Assembly (NCBI GenBank): GCA_016719785.1
Contig: JADJYJ010000030.1
Coordinates: 186,001-250,000 of the forward strand
Length of the DNA stretch: 64,000 nucleotides
Origin: Candidatus Amarolinea dominans
Lineage (GTDB): Bacteria > Chloroflexota > Anaerolineae > SSC4 > Amarolineaceae
Direction: 5' to 3'
Part shown: piece after piece, positions 27,972 through 36,395 of the stretch
Layout of the letters: each line of letters begins with the position of its first letter
Numbering within the stretch: the stretch's first letter is position 1
The notes under the pieces: model-generated
Told to the model about the DNA's origin: nothing
Database searches by the model: none
Seen by the model: only the letters and a program-made list of their open reading frames with translations
Position numbers and translations under genes: made by a program

Positions 27972-28628
27972 CTAACGGCTGCGCACGACGCCGACGCGTT
28001 CACACCAGGCGCTGAGCGGGCACTGGCTGCAGCGCGGGGAGGTGGGATGGCAGATGTTTTGGCCCAGCATCACCAAATGCCCGTTGATTTCGATCCAGTA
28101 CGCGGGCGGCAGCTTGGCGCGCAGGGCAAATTCGGTCTGTTCCGGCGTCTTGGTTTGCACATAGCCCCAGCGGTTGCTGATGCGATGGACATGGGTGTCA
28201 ACGCAGATGCCGGGCAAGCCATAGCCCATCGTCAACACCAGGTTGGCTACTTTGCGCCCCACGCCGGGTAGTTCGATCAGCTCTTCGATGGTCGCGGGCA
28301 CGCGTCCGTCGTAGGTTTCGAGCAGGATGCGTGACACTTTGAGCACGTTCAGCGCCTTGACTTTGTAGAAGCCGACCGGGTAAATCGCCTGCTCGATGGC
28401 CTCGGCGCTGAGGGTCAACATGGCAACCGGTGTATCGGCCAGGGCAAACAGGCGTTCGCTGGCCGGACCGGTGGTGGTGTCCTGCGTGCGCAGGCTGAGC
28501 ATGGTGGTGATGAGGATCTTGTAGGGGGTTTCGGCCCGCTGGGCCAGGGCGTCCACAATGGATAACCGCCAGGCGCCAACGGCCGCACGCAGGGCGATCA
28601 TGATCGGGTGAATGTCGTTATCTTGCAT
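27972..28628 (-). CDS. nth: Endonuclease III
   Basis: 218 residues, the normal length. The helix-hairpin-helix ELPGVGRKVANLVL carries the catalytic Lys, and GICVDTHVHRISNRWG the catalytic Asp. The C-terminal CHPTSPRC-SQC-PLSAWC gives the C-x6-C-x2-C-x5-C iron-sulphur cluster. It removes oxidised pyrimidines and cleaves AP sites in base excision repair. No operon partner; trmJ on the same strand lies upstream beyond a MITE-like element. Confidence 0.93.
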   Translation of the reverse strand: MQDNDIHPIMIALRAAVGAWRLSIVDALAQRAETPYKILITTMLSLRTQDTTTGPASERLFALADTPVAMLTLSAEAIEQAIYPVGFYKVKALNVLKVSRILLETYDGRVPATIEELIELPGVGRKVANLVLTMGYGLPGICVDTHVHRISNRWGYVQTKTPEQTEFALRAKLPPAYWIEINGHLVMLGQNICHPTSPRCSQCPLSAWCERVGVVRSR

Positions 28629-28643
28629 AAAGTACCTCTTGTC

Positions 28644-28784
28644 AGAGTCTGTGAAAATATCTCCGGGGTGCGTAACACCCCTGCGATGGCATACCGCATG
28701 TGGTAGTTTTCGAACACCAAGCCACTACAGGTTGTGGTCATGATGCCACCTCCGAACTGCCGCCAGGATATTTTCACAGACTCT
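28644..28784. mobile_element. MITE-like element with 18-bp perfect terminal inverted repeats
   Basis: Starts AGAGTCTGTGAAAATATC (28644-28661) and ends with its exact inverse (28767-28784). 141 bp, no coding capacity, an inner hairpin GGGGTG-CGTAA-CACCCC. No convincing target duplication beyond GTC on the two sides. The right end touches the trmJ stop codon. Confidence 0.7.
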
Positions 28785-29515
28785 CAGGTCAACCGGCGGG
28801 CGAATTTAAGCATCTCACGCGCGATGGCATGCAGCAGCCGCGCCTCAGCCGCGCTGGGCGCGGCGCGCTGAACCAGGTCGCGCAGCCGGCGCATCATGAC
28901 CGGCGCCTGGCCGGGCTTGAGAAAGCCGATGGCCGTCAGCGCCTGCTGCCAGTCGGCGAACATGGTTACAAGCGCTGCAGCGTCGGCGGGCCGGGTCAGG
29001 GTCGGCGTCGGCGCCGGATCGTCAGCAGCCAGCCATAGTTCATAGCAAACGATCAGGACCGCCTGCGCCAGGTTGAGCGAGCGATAGTCCGGCGTGGTGG
29101 GGATAGTCAGCCGCACGTGGCAGCGGTCGAGCGCAGCGTTGGTCAATCCGGACGATTCAGGCCCGAAGACCAACGCCAGGCGCCCGGCCTGCATTTGGGC
29201 GACCCATATCGGCGCCAATTCACGCGGCGTGTGCGCGGCCGGCGCCTCCTCACGCGGTCGCGCGGTGGCGCCAACGACGTAGGTGGCATCGGCCAGCGCC
29301 TCGTCCAGTGTGCTGGTCACCTGCAGGCCGGCGATGATGGCCTGACTGCGGTGCGCCAGGTCATCCAGCCGCGCCGGGTCGAGCGCCGCCGCCGCGGGGT
29401 TGACCACGCGCAATTGGCGCAGGCCAAAATTCAACATAACGCGCAGCACCGCGCCCACATTGACCGCGTCCTGCGGCTCCACCAGCACGATGACGACCCG
29501 CTCAGGTGCAAGCAC
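28784..29515 (-). CDS. trmJ: TrmJ-like SPOUT RNA methyltransferase
   Basis: 243 residues. The fold starts with VVIVLVEPQDAVNVGAVLRV (methyltransferase motif 1), then LALVFGPESSGLTNAALDRC and LTIPTTPDYRSLNLAQAVLI (motifs 2 and 3 of the knotted SAM site), as in TrmJ, which methylates the 2'-O of nucleotide 32 in tRNA. The C-terminal 70 residues are helical. Downstream of the aminotransferase gene by 18 bp on the same strand. The TGA stop shares a base with the MITE-like element, so the insertion set the exact end. Confidence 0.85.
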   Translation of the reverse strand: MLAPERVVIVLVEPQDAVNVGAVLRVMLNFGLRQLRVVNPAAAALDPARLDDLAHRSQAIIAGLQVTSTLDEALADATYVVGATARPREEAPAAHTPRELAPIWVAQMQAGRLALVFGPESSGLTNAALDRCHVRLTIPTTPDYRSLNLAQAVLIVCYELWLAADDPAPTPTLTRPADAAALVTMFADWQQALTAIGFLKPGQAPVMMRRLRDLVQRAAPSAAEARLLHAIAREMLKFARRLT

Positions 29516-29533
29516 AGCAGTCCTCTCCTGGCC

Positions 29534-30769
29534 TCAGCCCGGTTTCACATACTGCGCCGGCAAGCCAACCGCCATTGGCGGCGCCTTGACAGCGGCCGGT
29601 CCCCGCGCCAGCCACGCCCGGATTTCCGCGGCCAGGCCCAGCAGTTCAGCGTTTGTGTTGAAAAAACCGGTTGAGGCGCGCAGGCCAAAGGGCGGATGCG
29701 GGACCGTGCGAATGGTATAGCCGGCCTGCTCCACGGCCTCGACAAGGCCGGCCAATGCCTGCGGCGACCAGCCCTCCAGGTCAAAATTGACCAGTCCGGC
29801 CTGCTGCTGCGCAGGGGTGAGCAGCGTCACGCCGGGCAACGGCGCCAGCGCATCGCGCAGGGTCCGGGCATTGGCCGCGATGCTGCTGAAAATAGCGTCG
29901 AAGCCAACCTCGTCGCGCAGCCACTTCAGGCCGGCGGCCATGCCCCAGATGGTGGGTGGGTAGAAGGCGATGCTTTCGTAGCGGGCCGCGCCCGGCTGCG
30001 GCACGATCCAGCCGCGATGATTCTGCGCCAGAAAGGTGGAGTAACCGCCGAAAGCCGGCAGCAGATCATCGAAGCGGTCAGGATGCACGTAGAGCGCGCC
30101 GACGCCTTCCGGCCCGCACAGCCACTTCTGGCCGGAGCAGGCGTAGAAATCCACGCCCAGCGCGGTCACGTCCACGGGGATGGCGCCCAGGCTTTGGGTC
30201 GCGTCCACCAGCACCCACGCGCCGTGGCGGTGCGCCAGTTCGACGATCTCAGCCAGCGGGAAGACGGCGCCGCTGGAATAGCTGACATGCGAGAGCGCGA
30301 CCAGGCGCGTGCGGCGGGTGAAGGCCCTGGACAGCGCGTCGAGCACGCGCTCGGCCTGGCCCAGACCCACCTCAGCGAAACGGACGGTGACGCCGGCTCG
30401 TTGGCGCAGCAGCGTCAACGGCACGGTGACGCCGGGGTGTTCCAGGGTGGTGGTAATCACCTCATCGCCCGCCTGCCAGTTCAGCCCCCAGAGGGCCAGA
30501 TTGACGCCCTCGGTGGTGCTGTGCGTCAGCGCCACACTCGTGGGCGGCGCGTGCAGCAGCGCGGCGAAATCCTCGCGCAGGCGGATCTTGGTTTCAGAGA
30601 ATACCTGCCAGGCCGTCGGAACGATGCGGCCTTCGTTCAGTTCCCGAGCGGCTGCCTCGGCCATCGCCACAGCAGCCGCCCGCGGCAGCGGCCCATTCGA
30701 GCCTGTGTTGAGATAGACGGCGCGTTGGACAGCAGGGAGTTCCTGACGAATTTGGTCCAGGGTGAGCAT
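29534..30769 (-). CDS. Class V aminotransferase (cysteine desulfurase-like, PLP)
   Basis: 411 residues. Typical fold-type I order: YLNTGSNGPLPRAA, ALTHSTTEGVNLALWGLNW, TTTLEHPGVTVPL (His stacking on PLP), VLVDATQSLGAIPVDV and the PLP Lys in FYACSGQKWLCGPEGVGALY. Such enzymes include cysteine desulfurases and isopenicillin epimerase-like proteins; the lack of a scaffold gene nearby speaks against an Fe-S assembly role. AAGGAG lies before ATG 30769. Upstream of trmJ in the same direction. Confidence 0.85.
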   Translation of the reverse strand: MLTLDQIRQELPAVQRAVYLNTGSNGPLPRAAAVAMAEAAARELNEGRIVPTAWQVFSETKIRLREDFAALLHAPPTSVALTHSTTEGVNLALWGLNWQAGDEVITTTLEHPGVTVPLTLLRQRAGVTVRFAEVGLGQAERVLDALSRAFTRRTRLVALSHVSYSSGAVFPLAEIVELAHRHGAWVLVDATQSLGAIPVDVTALGVDFYACSGQKWLCGPEGVGALYVHPDRFDDLLPAFGGYSTFLAQNHRGWIVPQPGAARYESIAFYPPTIWGMAAGLKWLRDEVGFDAIFSSIAANARTLRDALAPLPGVTLLTPAQQQAGLVNFDLEGWSPQALAGLVEAVEQAGYTIRTVPHPPFGLRASTGFFNTNAELLGLAAEIRAWLARGPAAVKAPPMAVGLPAQYVKPG

Positions 30770-30807
30770 TGGGTTGTGGGTTTCTCCTTGGGTGTGAGAT
30801 TTGAGAT

Positions 30808-30933
<126 letters not shown>

Positions 30934-31108
30934 AGTAAGGCGTATTGTACTTGAAATAAGGGGGATTGACAATCGCCTGCCCCCAATTCCCCAATTTGAA
31001 ATGCACCCGATGTCATGGGGCGTCTTGACCGCGCGTCAGAACGCGGGTACACTTGGCTCCGCTGCGGCGGGGGTTGCAGCGCCGCAGCGGAGAAAGCCGC
31101 GACGTGGG

Positions 31109-31184
31109 TTTGAGCGGTTTGGGCGGTTTAGGCGGTTTAGGCGGTTTAGGCGGTTTTGGGCGGTTTAGGCGGTTTGGGCGGAAA
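31109..31184. repeat. 9-bp G-rich repeat (GGCGGTTTA)n
   Basis: Seven to eight copies of GCGGTTTAG with variants GCGGTTTGG precede the hpnB-like start (31202). The pattern GG-C-GG-TTTA-GG-C-GG could form a two-tier G-quadruplex. Between 30934 and 31108 of this spacer I see nothing recognisable. Confidence 0.9.
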
Positions 31185-31201
31185 GAAGGTGATCTACGGC
31201 A

Positions 31202-32317
31202 ATGGATGTGGCTCTGGCCGGTCTCTCGGCCCTGTTTTGGCTGGGCGCGCTGTTGCAGCCCTGGTTCTCCTGGCTCCAGCGCGAAACCCTGGAGCGGGAA
31301 GCGCCCGTCCCACTCGATCCTTACAATCTGGAGGATGTAACCGTCGTCATCCCGGCGCGCAATGAAGCGGCGATCATTGGCCTCACCCTGGCCGCGCTGG
31401 CTGGCCAGGGTGAGGGTCTGCGCGTCATCCTGGTGGATGACCGCTCGGACGATGGCACCGCCGGCGTCGCTCGCCGCGTGCCCGGCCTCAACTTGACCAT
31501 CGTACCGGGCGCGCCGTTGCCGGAAGGATGGGCCGGCAAGCTGTGGGCGTTGGACCAGGGGGTGCGTTGCGTGCAAACCCCGCTGACGCTGCTGCTCGAC
31601 GCCGACATTGGCCTGGCCCCGGGTGTGATCGCCTCGCTGAAGCACTTAATGACCGACGGCGCGCGGAACTTCGTCTCGGTGATGGCCGAACTGCACATGC
31701 AGAGCTTCTGGGAGAGACTCCTCCTGCCGGCGTTCATCCTCTATTTCAAGAGCCTCTATCCATTTGCCCTGGCCAATGGCCCGACGAAGCGCGTGGCCGC
31801 CGCGGCCGGCGGCTGCATCTTGCTTGAAACGCGCCTTTTTGCCGACATTGGCGGGCTGCAGGTGATGCGCGGTGCGCTGATTGACGACTGCACCCTGGCC
31901 AGCCAGGTCAAGGCGCGCGGCGCGCGCACCTGGATCGGCCTTTCGCGACGCGTCACCTGCGTGCGGCCCTACCGGGGGCTATCGGAAATCTGGAACATGA
32001 TCGCCCGCTCGGCCTATACCCAACTGGGCTACTCACCCCTTATCCTTGCCCTGCTCACCCTGGTCATGGCCCTTCTGTTCTGGATGCCGGTGATCGGCCT
32101 GATGATCCCCAATCCATCCACGCGCCTGCTGAGCCTGACCGCCTGGTTGGGAATGGTCGCCTTCCATTGGCCCACATGGCGATTCTATGGCTTGTCACCG
32201 TTATGGCCTCTGCTAACGCCCCTGATCGGTACGCTCTACCTGAGCATGACCTGGAGCTCCGCCCTGCGCTATTATCGCGGCGTGCGCAGCGAATGGAAAG
32301 GGCGCACTTACCGGTGA
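31202..32317 (+). CDS. hpnB: HpnB-type glycosyltransferase family 2
   Basis: 371 residues. An N-terminal membrane helix precedes a GT2 domain (DVTVVIPARNEAAIIGLTLA, VILVDDRSDDGTAG, LTLLLDADIGLAPG), and three to four helices close the protein. LPEGWAGKLWALDQG and SSALRYYRGVRSEWKGRTYR match hopene-associated HpnB proteins. The sugar and acceptor are not established; in hopanoid clusters it accompanies squalene-hopene cyclase, which is not in the window. AAGAAGG lies upstream of the start. Confidence 0.78.
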   Translation: MDVALAGLSALFWLGALLQPWFSWLQRETLEREAPVPLDPYNLEDVTVVIPARNEAAIIGLTLAALAGQGEGLRVILVDDRSDDGTAGVARRVPGLNLTIVPGAPLPEGWAGKLWALDQGVRCVQTPLTLLLDADIGLAPGVIASLKHLMTDGARNFVSVMAELHMQSFWERLLLPAFILYFKSLYPFALANGPTKRVAAAAGGCILLETRLFADIGGLQVMRGALIDDCTLASQVKARGARTWIGLSRRVTCVRPYRGLSEIWNMIARSAYTQLGYSPLILALLTLVMALLFWMPVIGLMIPNPSTRLLSLTAWLGMVAFHWPTWRFYGLSPLWPLLTPLIGTLYLSMTWSSALRYYRGVRSEWKGRTYR

Positions 32318-32333
32318 ACTTGCACGCAGTGGC

Positions 32334-34427
32334 TCAGGTGCGCAGGAAGAGCAGGCGACGCATGAAGGTGACGAAGCTCAGGGTCTCGTAGGCCGTCAGT
32401 TCGTTGTTGACTTCCTGCAGGCGCTGCACGAGATCGGCGTGCCAGCGCTTTTCCTCATTGATTGCAGGCACAAACTTCTGCTCTTCCTGGGCATGGCGCT
32501 GCGCCTCGGCCAGACGTCCCTGCACGGCGTGCGCCAGGGGCTTGCGATGGCGCTTCTCGATGCGCTCATGGTCGCTGGCGCCTTGCTTTTGCAGCGGCGC
32601 GGCCTGGTCAGGCGGAAGTGCAACCGGCAGGGTGGGCGCAATGCGCGCCTCCACCTGACGCCGCCAGGCCACCAGTTCACGCGCCCGCTGGTCGCCGACG
32701 CGCGGCACCTGACGCACACGGTCGTAGTCCACATCGGCCGCGGTGATGATGCCGGCCTTCGTCAGGCGGTGTAGGGTCAACAAACCGATGCTCGGGATGG
32801 CTTCATCGGCCAGGCGCACCTGTGCCAGCGCGTCACGTCGCTTCTGCTGCTGCCAGCGTTGCAGTCGGCCGGCCAGGCGTGCTTGCAGTTCGTGGTCAAC
32901 CGTCTGTAGTTCGGCCGCCTGGCGGGTGCGCAAGGTCGTCTCGACCGTGGCCAGTCTGTGCGCGGCCGTTTGTGTACGCTTCGTCTCCCGCTCCCAGGCA
33001 GCCGTGAGTTTGTCCAGGCGCTTGGAGATCTGACGCTGCTCCCGCTGGTGGCGCGCGGCCAGGGTGAGCAGATCGGAACGCTCACGGAATTCGGGCAGGG
33101 TGACGTAGCGATAGGCCAGAAGAACGATCATCATCGCCAGGGTGGAGGTAAACCACAGCGCGGCCCATTCGACCACGATCAGGCCGAGAATCGCCAGGTA
33201 GACCAGGGCGCCGCTGGTCAGCAGTTGCAGCGCCATGCCCAGCCGTTCAGGCCACAGGCGGTCCGGCAGCCACTTCTTGGGCGACGGCCGGCTGAGTTTT
33301 GGCGCCTGCGGCTGACGGCTCACCGGATGACCGGCGATCCAACCGGCCGCGCCTGGTGCGGCGGCTGGCGGCCGCGCAGGCGCGGCCGCCAGCTGCGGGC
33401 TGACGGCGCTTGCCGCCCGACTGACCGGGGCAGTCTGCGCATGATCGTTGATCCAGGCCACGCGCGCCGCCGCGCGCGCCTCTTCCAGGGCACGCATGAC
33501 CAACTGCCCATCCAGCGGCTGGACGTGGGTGGGCGGCACGCGTGCCAATTCGCTGATGAACGCAGCCAGGGGAGGCAGATCTGGCTTGGACGAGTCGCGC
33601 AGCGCCTTCAGCACAGGCGAGCGGCCAGGGGCGCGGAAGTCATCCGCATCGAAGAGCAGCTTCTCGTCGCCGCCGCGGAAACGCGACCAAAGTTCTGGCT
33701 CCACGTTGAGCGCCAGCAAGGAGAGGTAGATCACCCAGGATGAGAAATGATCGAGCGAGTCGTCGAACTGCTGCTGGTTGCGCTGCGGGTGCTGGTAGTT
33801 GCGATGGCCGATCTCGTGACTGACCTGACCACGCAGGGCCGGCACGAACATGCCGTCGTAGTCAATCAGACGCAGTTCGCCGGCGGCCACCAGGATGTTG
33901 CCATGCTGCAAATCACCATGCGCAATGCCGTGCGCGTGCAGGGTCTGCACTAGCGCCAGCCATTGGTCCGCCAGGCGGGCGAGCGCGCCCGGTTGGCTGA
34001 GGTGGTCTTCGATGTAGTCATCGAGCGGTTCGCCGTCAATCCAGGCCATTTTGAGCAAGGGGTACGCCTTGCCCTTGACGCGCATGCCGGCAGGCTGAAA
34101 ATCGAAGTCAACCATGTAGGGCAGGTTGGCGCGCTTGAGGTGTGCAGAGATGGCGCGATAGCGCGCCTCCTGGTCCTCGTGCAGGCGGGTGAAGCATTTG
34201 ACGCCCCACTGCTGCCCGTTGACGAAGACACGGTAAGCCTGCCCAAAGGCGCCGCTGCGCGGCCAGGGCATGCCGGGAATGCCGCGACCGGGCGGGTAGG
34301 TTTCCACCGTGCCTCTGCGCAGGTCCGGGTCGGCAAAGCAGGTGCGCGGGTTCTGCACCGCTTCGTCGTATTCGTTGGGCTGGGGGGCAGCCGGTGCGAT
34401 GGGTGTGGGCATGGTTTGGTCAGGCAA
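32334..34427 (-). CDS. Protein kinase with HhH tail (TerY-P triad-type)
   Basis: 697 residues. The kinase domain has a Gly-rich loop SGAFGQAYRVF, the ATP Lys in WGVKCF, the catalytic loop HGIAHGDLQHGNILV and metal loop RLIDYDGMF, so it should be active. After a Pro/Ala-rich linker come two hydrophobic helices (SGALVYLAILGLIVVEWAAL and TLAMMIVLLAY), a long coiled coil, then helix-hairpin-helix-like IPSIGLLTLHRLTKAGI and VPRVGDQRARELVAWRR. The gene follows a PP2C phosphatase by 18 bp, with a VWA gene before that. This order matches the kinase/phosphatase/VWA triads described with tellurite-resistance-type stress systems. Confidence 0.78.
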   Translation of the reverse strand: MPDQTMPTPIAPAAPQPNEYDEAVQNPRTCFADPDLRRGTVETYPPGRGIPGMPWPRSGAFGQAYRVFVNGQQWGVKCFTRLHEDQEARYRAISAHLKRANLPYMVDFDFQPAGMRVKGKAYPLLKMAWIDGEPLDDYIEDHLSQPGALARLADQWLALVQTLHAHGIAHGDLQHGNILVAAGELRLIDYDGMFVPALRGQVSHEIGHRNYQHPQRNQQQFDDSLDHFSSWVIYLSLLALNVEPELWSRFRGGDEKLLFDADDFRAPGRSPVLKALRDSSKPDLPPLAAFISELARVPPTHVQPLDGQLVMRALEEARAAARVAWINDHAQTAPVSRAASAVSPQLAAAPARPPAAAPGAAGWIAGHPVSRQPQAPKLSRPSPKKWLPDRLWPERLGMALQLLTSGALVYLAILGLIVVEWAALWFTSTLAMMIVLLAYRYVTLPEFRERSDLLTLAARHQREQRQISKRLDKLTAAWERETKRTQTAAHRLATVETTLRTRQAAELQTVDHELQARLAGRLQRWQQQKRRDALAQVRLADEAIPSIGLLTLHRLTKAGIITAADVDYDRVRQVPRVGDQRARELVAWRRQVEARIAPTLPVALPPDQAAPLQKQGASDHERIEKRHRKPLAHAVQGRLAEAQRHAQEEQKFVPAINEEKRWHADLVQRLQEVNNELTAYETLSFVTFMRRLLFLRT

Positions 34428-34445
34428 CCGCGTGCAAGACGCCCA

Positions 34446-35234
34446 TCAGGCGTCTCCCGGTGTGCCCAGCAGGGTGATGCGCAACAACGTGGTGTCATCG
34501 TTGCGGATGTGGCGGGCGCGGCGCGTGTCGGCCAGCCAGGCGGCCGACGCGTCAGTGTCGCGGTCGGCCAATAACCCCTCAAGCGTGGCGGTCGGGTTGT
34601 CGCCGGCCGCGTGTGCAGCCAGGAACCAGGCGGCCAGGGCATCGGTCAGCAAAAAGAAGCGATCGCCAGGCTGCCAGGCGCCATGCGTGCGGTGCATCGC
34701 TCCGACCGCTTCGGCGTGAAAGCGCACCTGGCTGCCGATCAGCAGGGGGCGGCTGTTGAACGCCTCCGCGGTGGTCAGCGGAAAGGCGACGAGCAGGGTG
34801 TCGCCGCGCACATGCAGCAGGCAGCTATCGCCAACGGCCCAGGCTTGCCAGGTGTTCCCGCGGCGCCCCTCGGCCAGTTCCAGCCCCAAGAAGGCGCAAA
34901 AGGCGCCATCGCGCAGCTTCTCCTCGGCATACCAGGGCAGCGGTTTGGACGCGGCAGCCTGCCGCCAGGTTTGGTGCAGCACGGCCAGTTGCGTCAGCAG
35001 ACGCTGACTGCGCACGAGCAGTCGTTTCTGCACGAACGCCTCGACCAGAAGACGCGCCCACAGCGCGGCGAACGAGCTTTCGGTCGCGCCATCGGCGATG
35101 GCCGCCCGCAAGCGGGTCACAGGGGTGACGGGCGCATCCAACGGAAACGCCGCATCCTCGTAGTCATTGGCGCTGTTCCCGGCCTTGGGCAGAGCCAGGT
35201 GATCAAGAAGCACCTGCACAGTGATTGACTCCAT
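34446..35234 (-). CDS. PP2C-type serine/threonine phosphatase
   Basis: 262 residues. Signature acidic motifs are present: RLRAAIADGATES, WAVGDSCLLHV, FFLLTDALAAWFL and RNDDTTLLRI, spaced as in PP2C enzymes with two metal ions. The usual third-motif Gly (TDG) is Ala here (TDALA), a small departure. It should reverse the phosphorylation laid down by the kinase 18 bp downstream and forms the middle gene of the triad. Start at 35234 accepted without a strong ribosome site. Confidence 0.78.
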   Translation of the reverse strand: MESITVQVLLDHLALPKAGNSANDYEDAAFPLDAPVTPVTRLRAAIADGATESSFAALWARLLVEAFVQKRLLVRSQRLLTQLAVLHQTWRQAAASKPLPWYAEEKLRDGAFCAFLGLELAEGRRGNTWQAWAVGDSCLLHVRGDTLLVAFPLTTAEAFNSRPLLIGSQVRFHAEAVGAMHRTHGAWQPGDRFFLLTDALAAWFLAAHAAGDNPTATLEGLLADRDTDASAAWLADTRRARHIRNDDTTLLRITLLGTPGDA

Positions 35235-35295
35235 CAGAAGCCGTCTTCAGGTTCGTGTGGGGGCGAGCCTGGGCGCCGGCAGAGACGTTTCGTTA

Positions 35296-35420
35296 TAGTA
35301 GCCTGTCGGAGAGAACCCCCAACGGGCCGGAATCGAGGCTTTAGCCGGTAAAATCACTGCGATTTCCAGCTAGAACCGGCTGAAGCCTTGACTCCAGGAT
35401 GCCCCTCCGACAGGCTGCTA
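35296..35420. repeat. Nested palindrome between the VWA and PP2C genes
   Basis: Outer arms TAGTAGCCTGTCGGAG and CTCCGACAGGCTGCTA (one mismatch) enclose AGGCTTTAGCCGGT and ACCGGCTGAAGCCT, which also pair. The right arm supplies the TAG stop of the VWA gene. The inner arms carry the TTTA and TGAA loop words seen in other hairpins of the window. Confidence 0.85.
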
Positions 35421-36254
35421 GCGCAAGTTGCTGGGCCGGGTGCCGATGTCCAGGAAACGGATGAGCGCGACCATGTCCGCGTTGAAGACAAAGCCGCGCG
35501 TGTCGGCGGTCACCGGATAGCCTTCCTGCTGTGCAATTTCCTGCATGTACGACGGCAGTTCCGACGACATGGCGAACAGGCTGCGCGCGTAGTCGTCCGG
35601 CAGGCCGTCGGCGCCGGGCGGGAATTCCAGCGGGTTGGTGCGTTGCGATGAAATATGGATATTGAAGAGCAGCGTCTGCCCATCGTTGCTGGTCAGGGCC
35701 TTGAGCGCGTTGGCCGCGTCCGTGGGGTTGCCGTCGGTTGACTCGCCGTCGGTGATGTGGATGACGATGGGCGGGAAACAGTTCGGGTACTGCGTCAGCC
35801 AGCCTTCGATGATGGTCCGCGCCTGGGTCAGCGTCTGCACCATCGCCGTACCGCCCTGGGCCACCGGATCAAGCCAGATGGGGAATTTGACCGTTTGCTC
35901 GACGATGCCGCCTGCGCCGTCGTCCATCTTGCGCACGCGCTCTTCGATGCGCACCGGGTTGTTGGCGATTTCGCTGATCGGGATCATCTCGCGACCGGCG
36001 AGGGCGCCGCCCAGGGCCGGGCCAACTCTGGCGCCGTAGCCGATGACGCCTACGTGATAATAGTCGCGCACCCCTTCGGACTTGGCGCATTTGATGACCA
36101 GGTTCTGCAGCAGGCGGTTGACCACATCGGCCACGCCGTCGGCCTTGCGCTTGCCGCCGGGGCCGCCGAACGGGTCGGCCATGGAGCCGGACTGGTCAAT
36201 CAGGAACAGAAAACAGGATGGATTGCTGCGGCTAATCTCAGCCGTGTATGACAT
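35418..36254 (-). CDS. VWA domain protein (TerY-like)
   Basis: 278 residues, essentially one von Willebrand A domain. The metal-ion site is intact: FLFLIDQSGSMADPF (DxSxS), the GGTAMVQ threonine and HITDGESTDGNPTDA. TerY-type proteins act as metal-dependent scaffolds within the kinase/phosphatase triads. The domain carries a longer insert (DDGAGGIVEQTVKFPIWLDP) than usual. First gene of the triad on the minus strand, separated from PP2C by a 125-bp palindromic element that could attenuate the downstream genes. Confidence 0.8.
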   Translation of the reverse strand: MSYTAEISRSNPSCFLFLIDQSGSMADPFGGPGGKRKADGVADVVNRLLQNLVIKCAKSEGVRDYYHVGVIGYGARVGPALGGALAGREMIPISEIANNPVRIEERVRKMDDGAGGIVEQTVKFPIWLDPVAQGGTAMVQTLTQARTIIEGWLTQYPNCFPPIVIHITDGESTDGNPTDAANALKALTSNDGQTLLFNIHISSQRTNPLEFPPGADGLPDDYARSLFAMSSELPSYMQEIAQQEGYPVTADTRGFVFNADMVALIRFLDIGTRPSNLR

Positions 36255-36275
36255 AGTAAGTTACTCCTTTTGTTA

Positions 36276-36308
36276 GCGAGGCGCCTTCAGGCGCAACTCA
36301 AACCCCTC
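36276..36308. repeat. Nested hairpin with TTCA loop
   Basis: GCGAGG and CCTCGC enclose GCGCC-TTCA-GGCGC (36281-36294) just upstream of the VWA gene. It belongs to the tetraloop hairpin type described for 25298-25396. Confidence 0.6.
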
Positions 36309-36395
36309 GCCTACAGTACGGAAAACGAGCGCATTGGTTCCACGGTGCGGGCAGGAAACGAAACGACCGTGTGGGAATGGCTTGCGGGCAGGCGT

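Noticed and set aside
31053..31340. Glycine-rich 95-residue open frame upstream of hpnB
   Set aside because: Product of the GCGGTTTAG repeat; the hpnB frame overlapping its end is clearly real.
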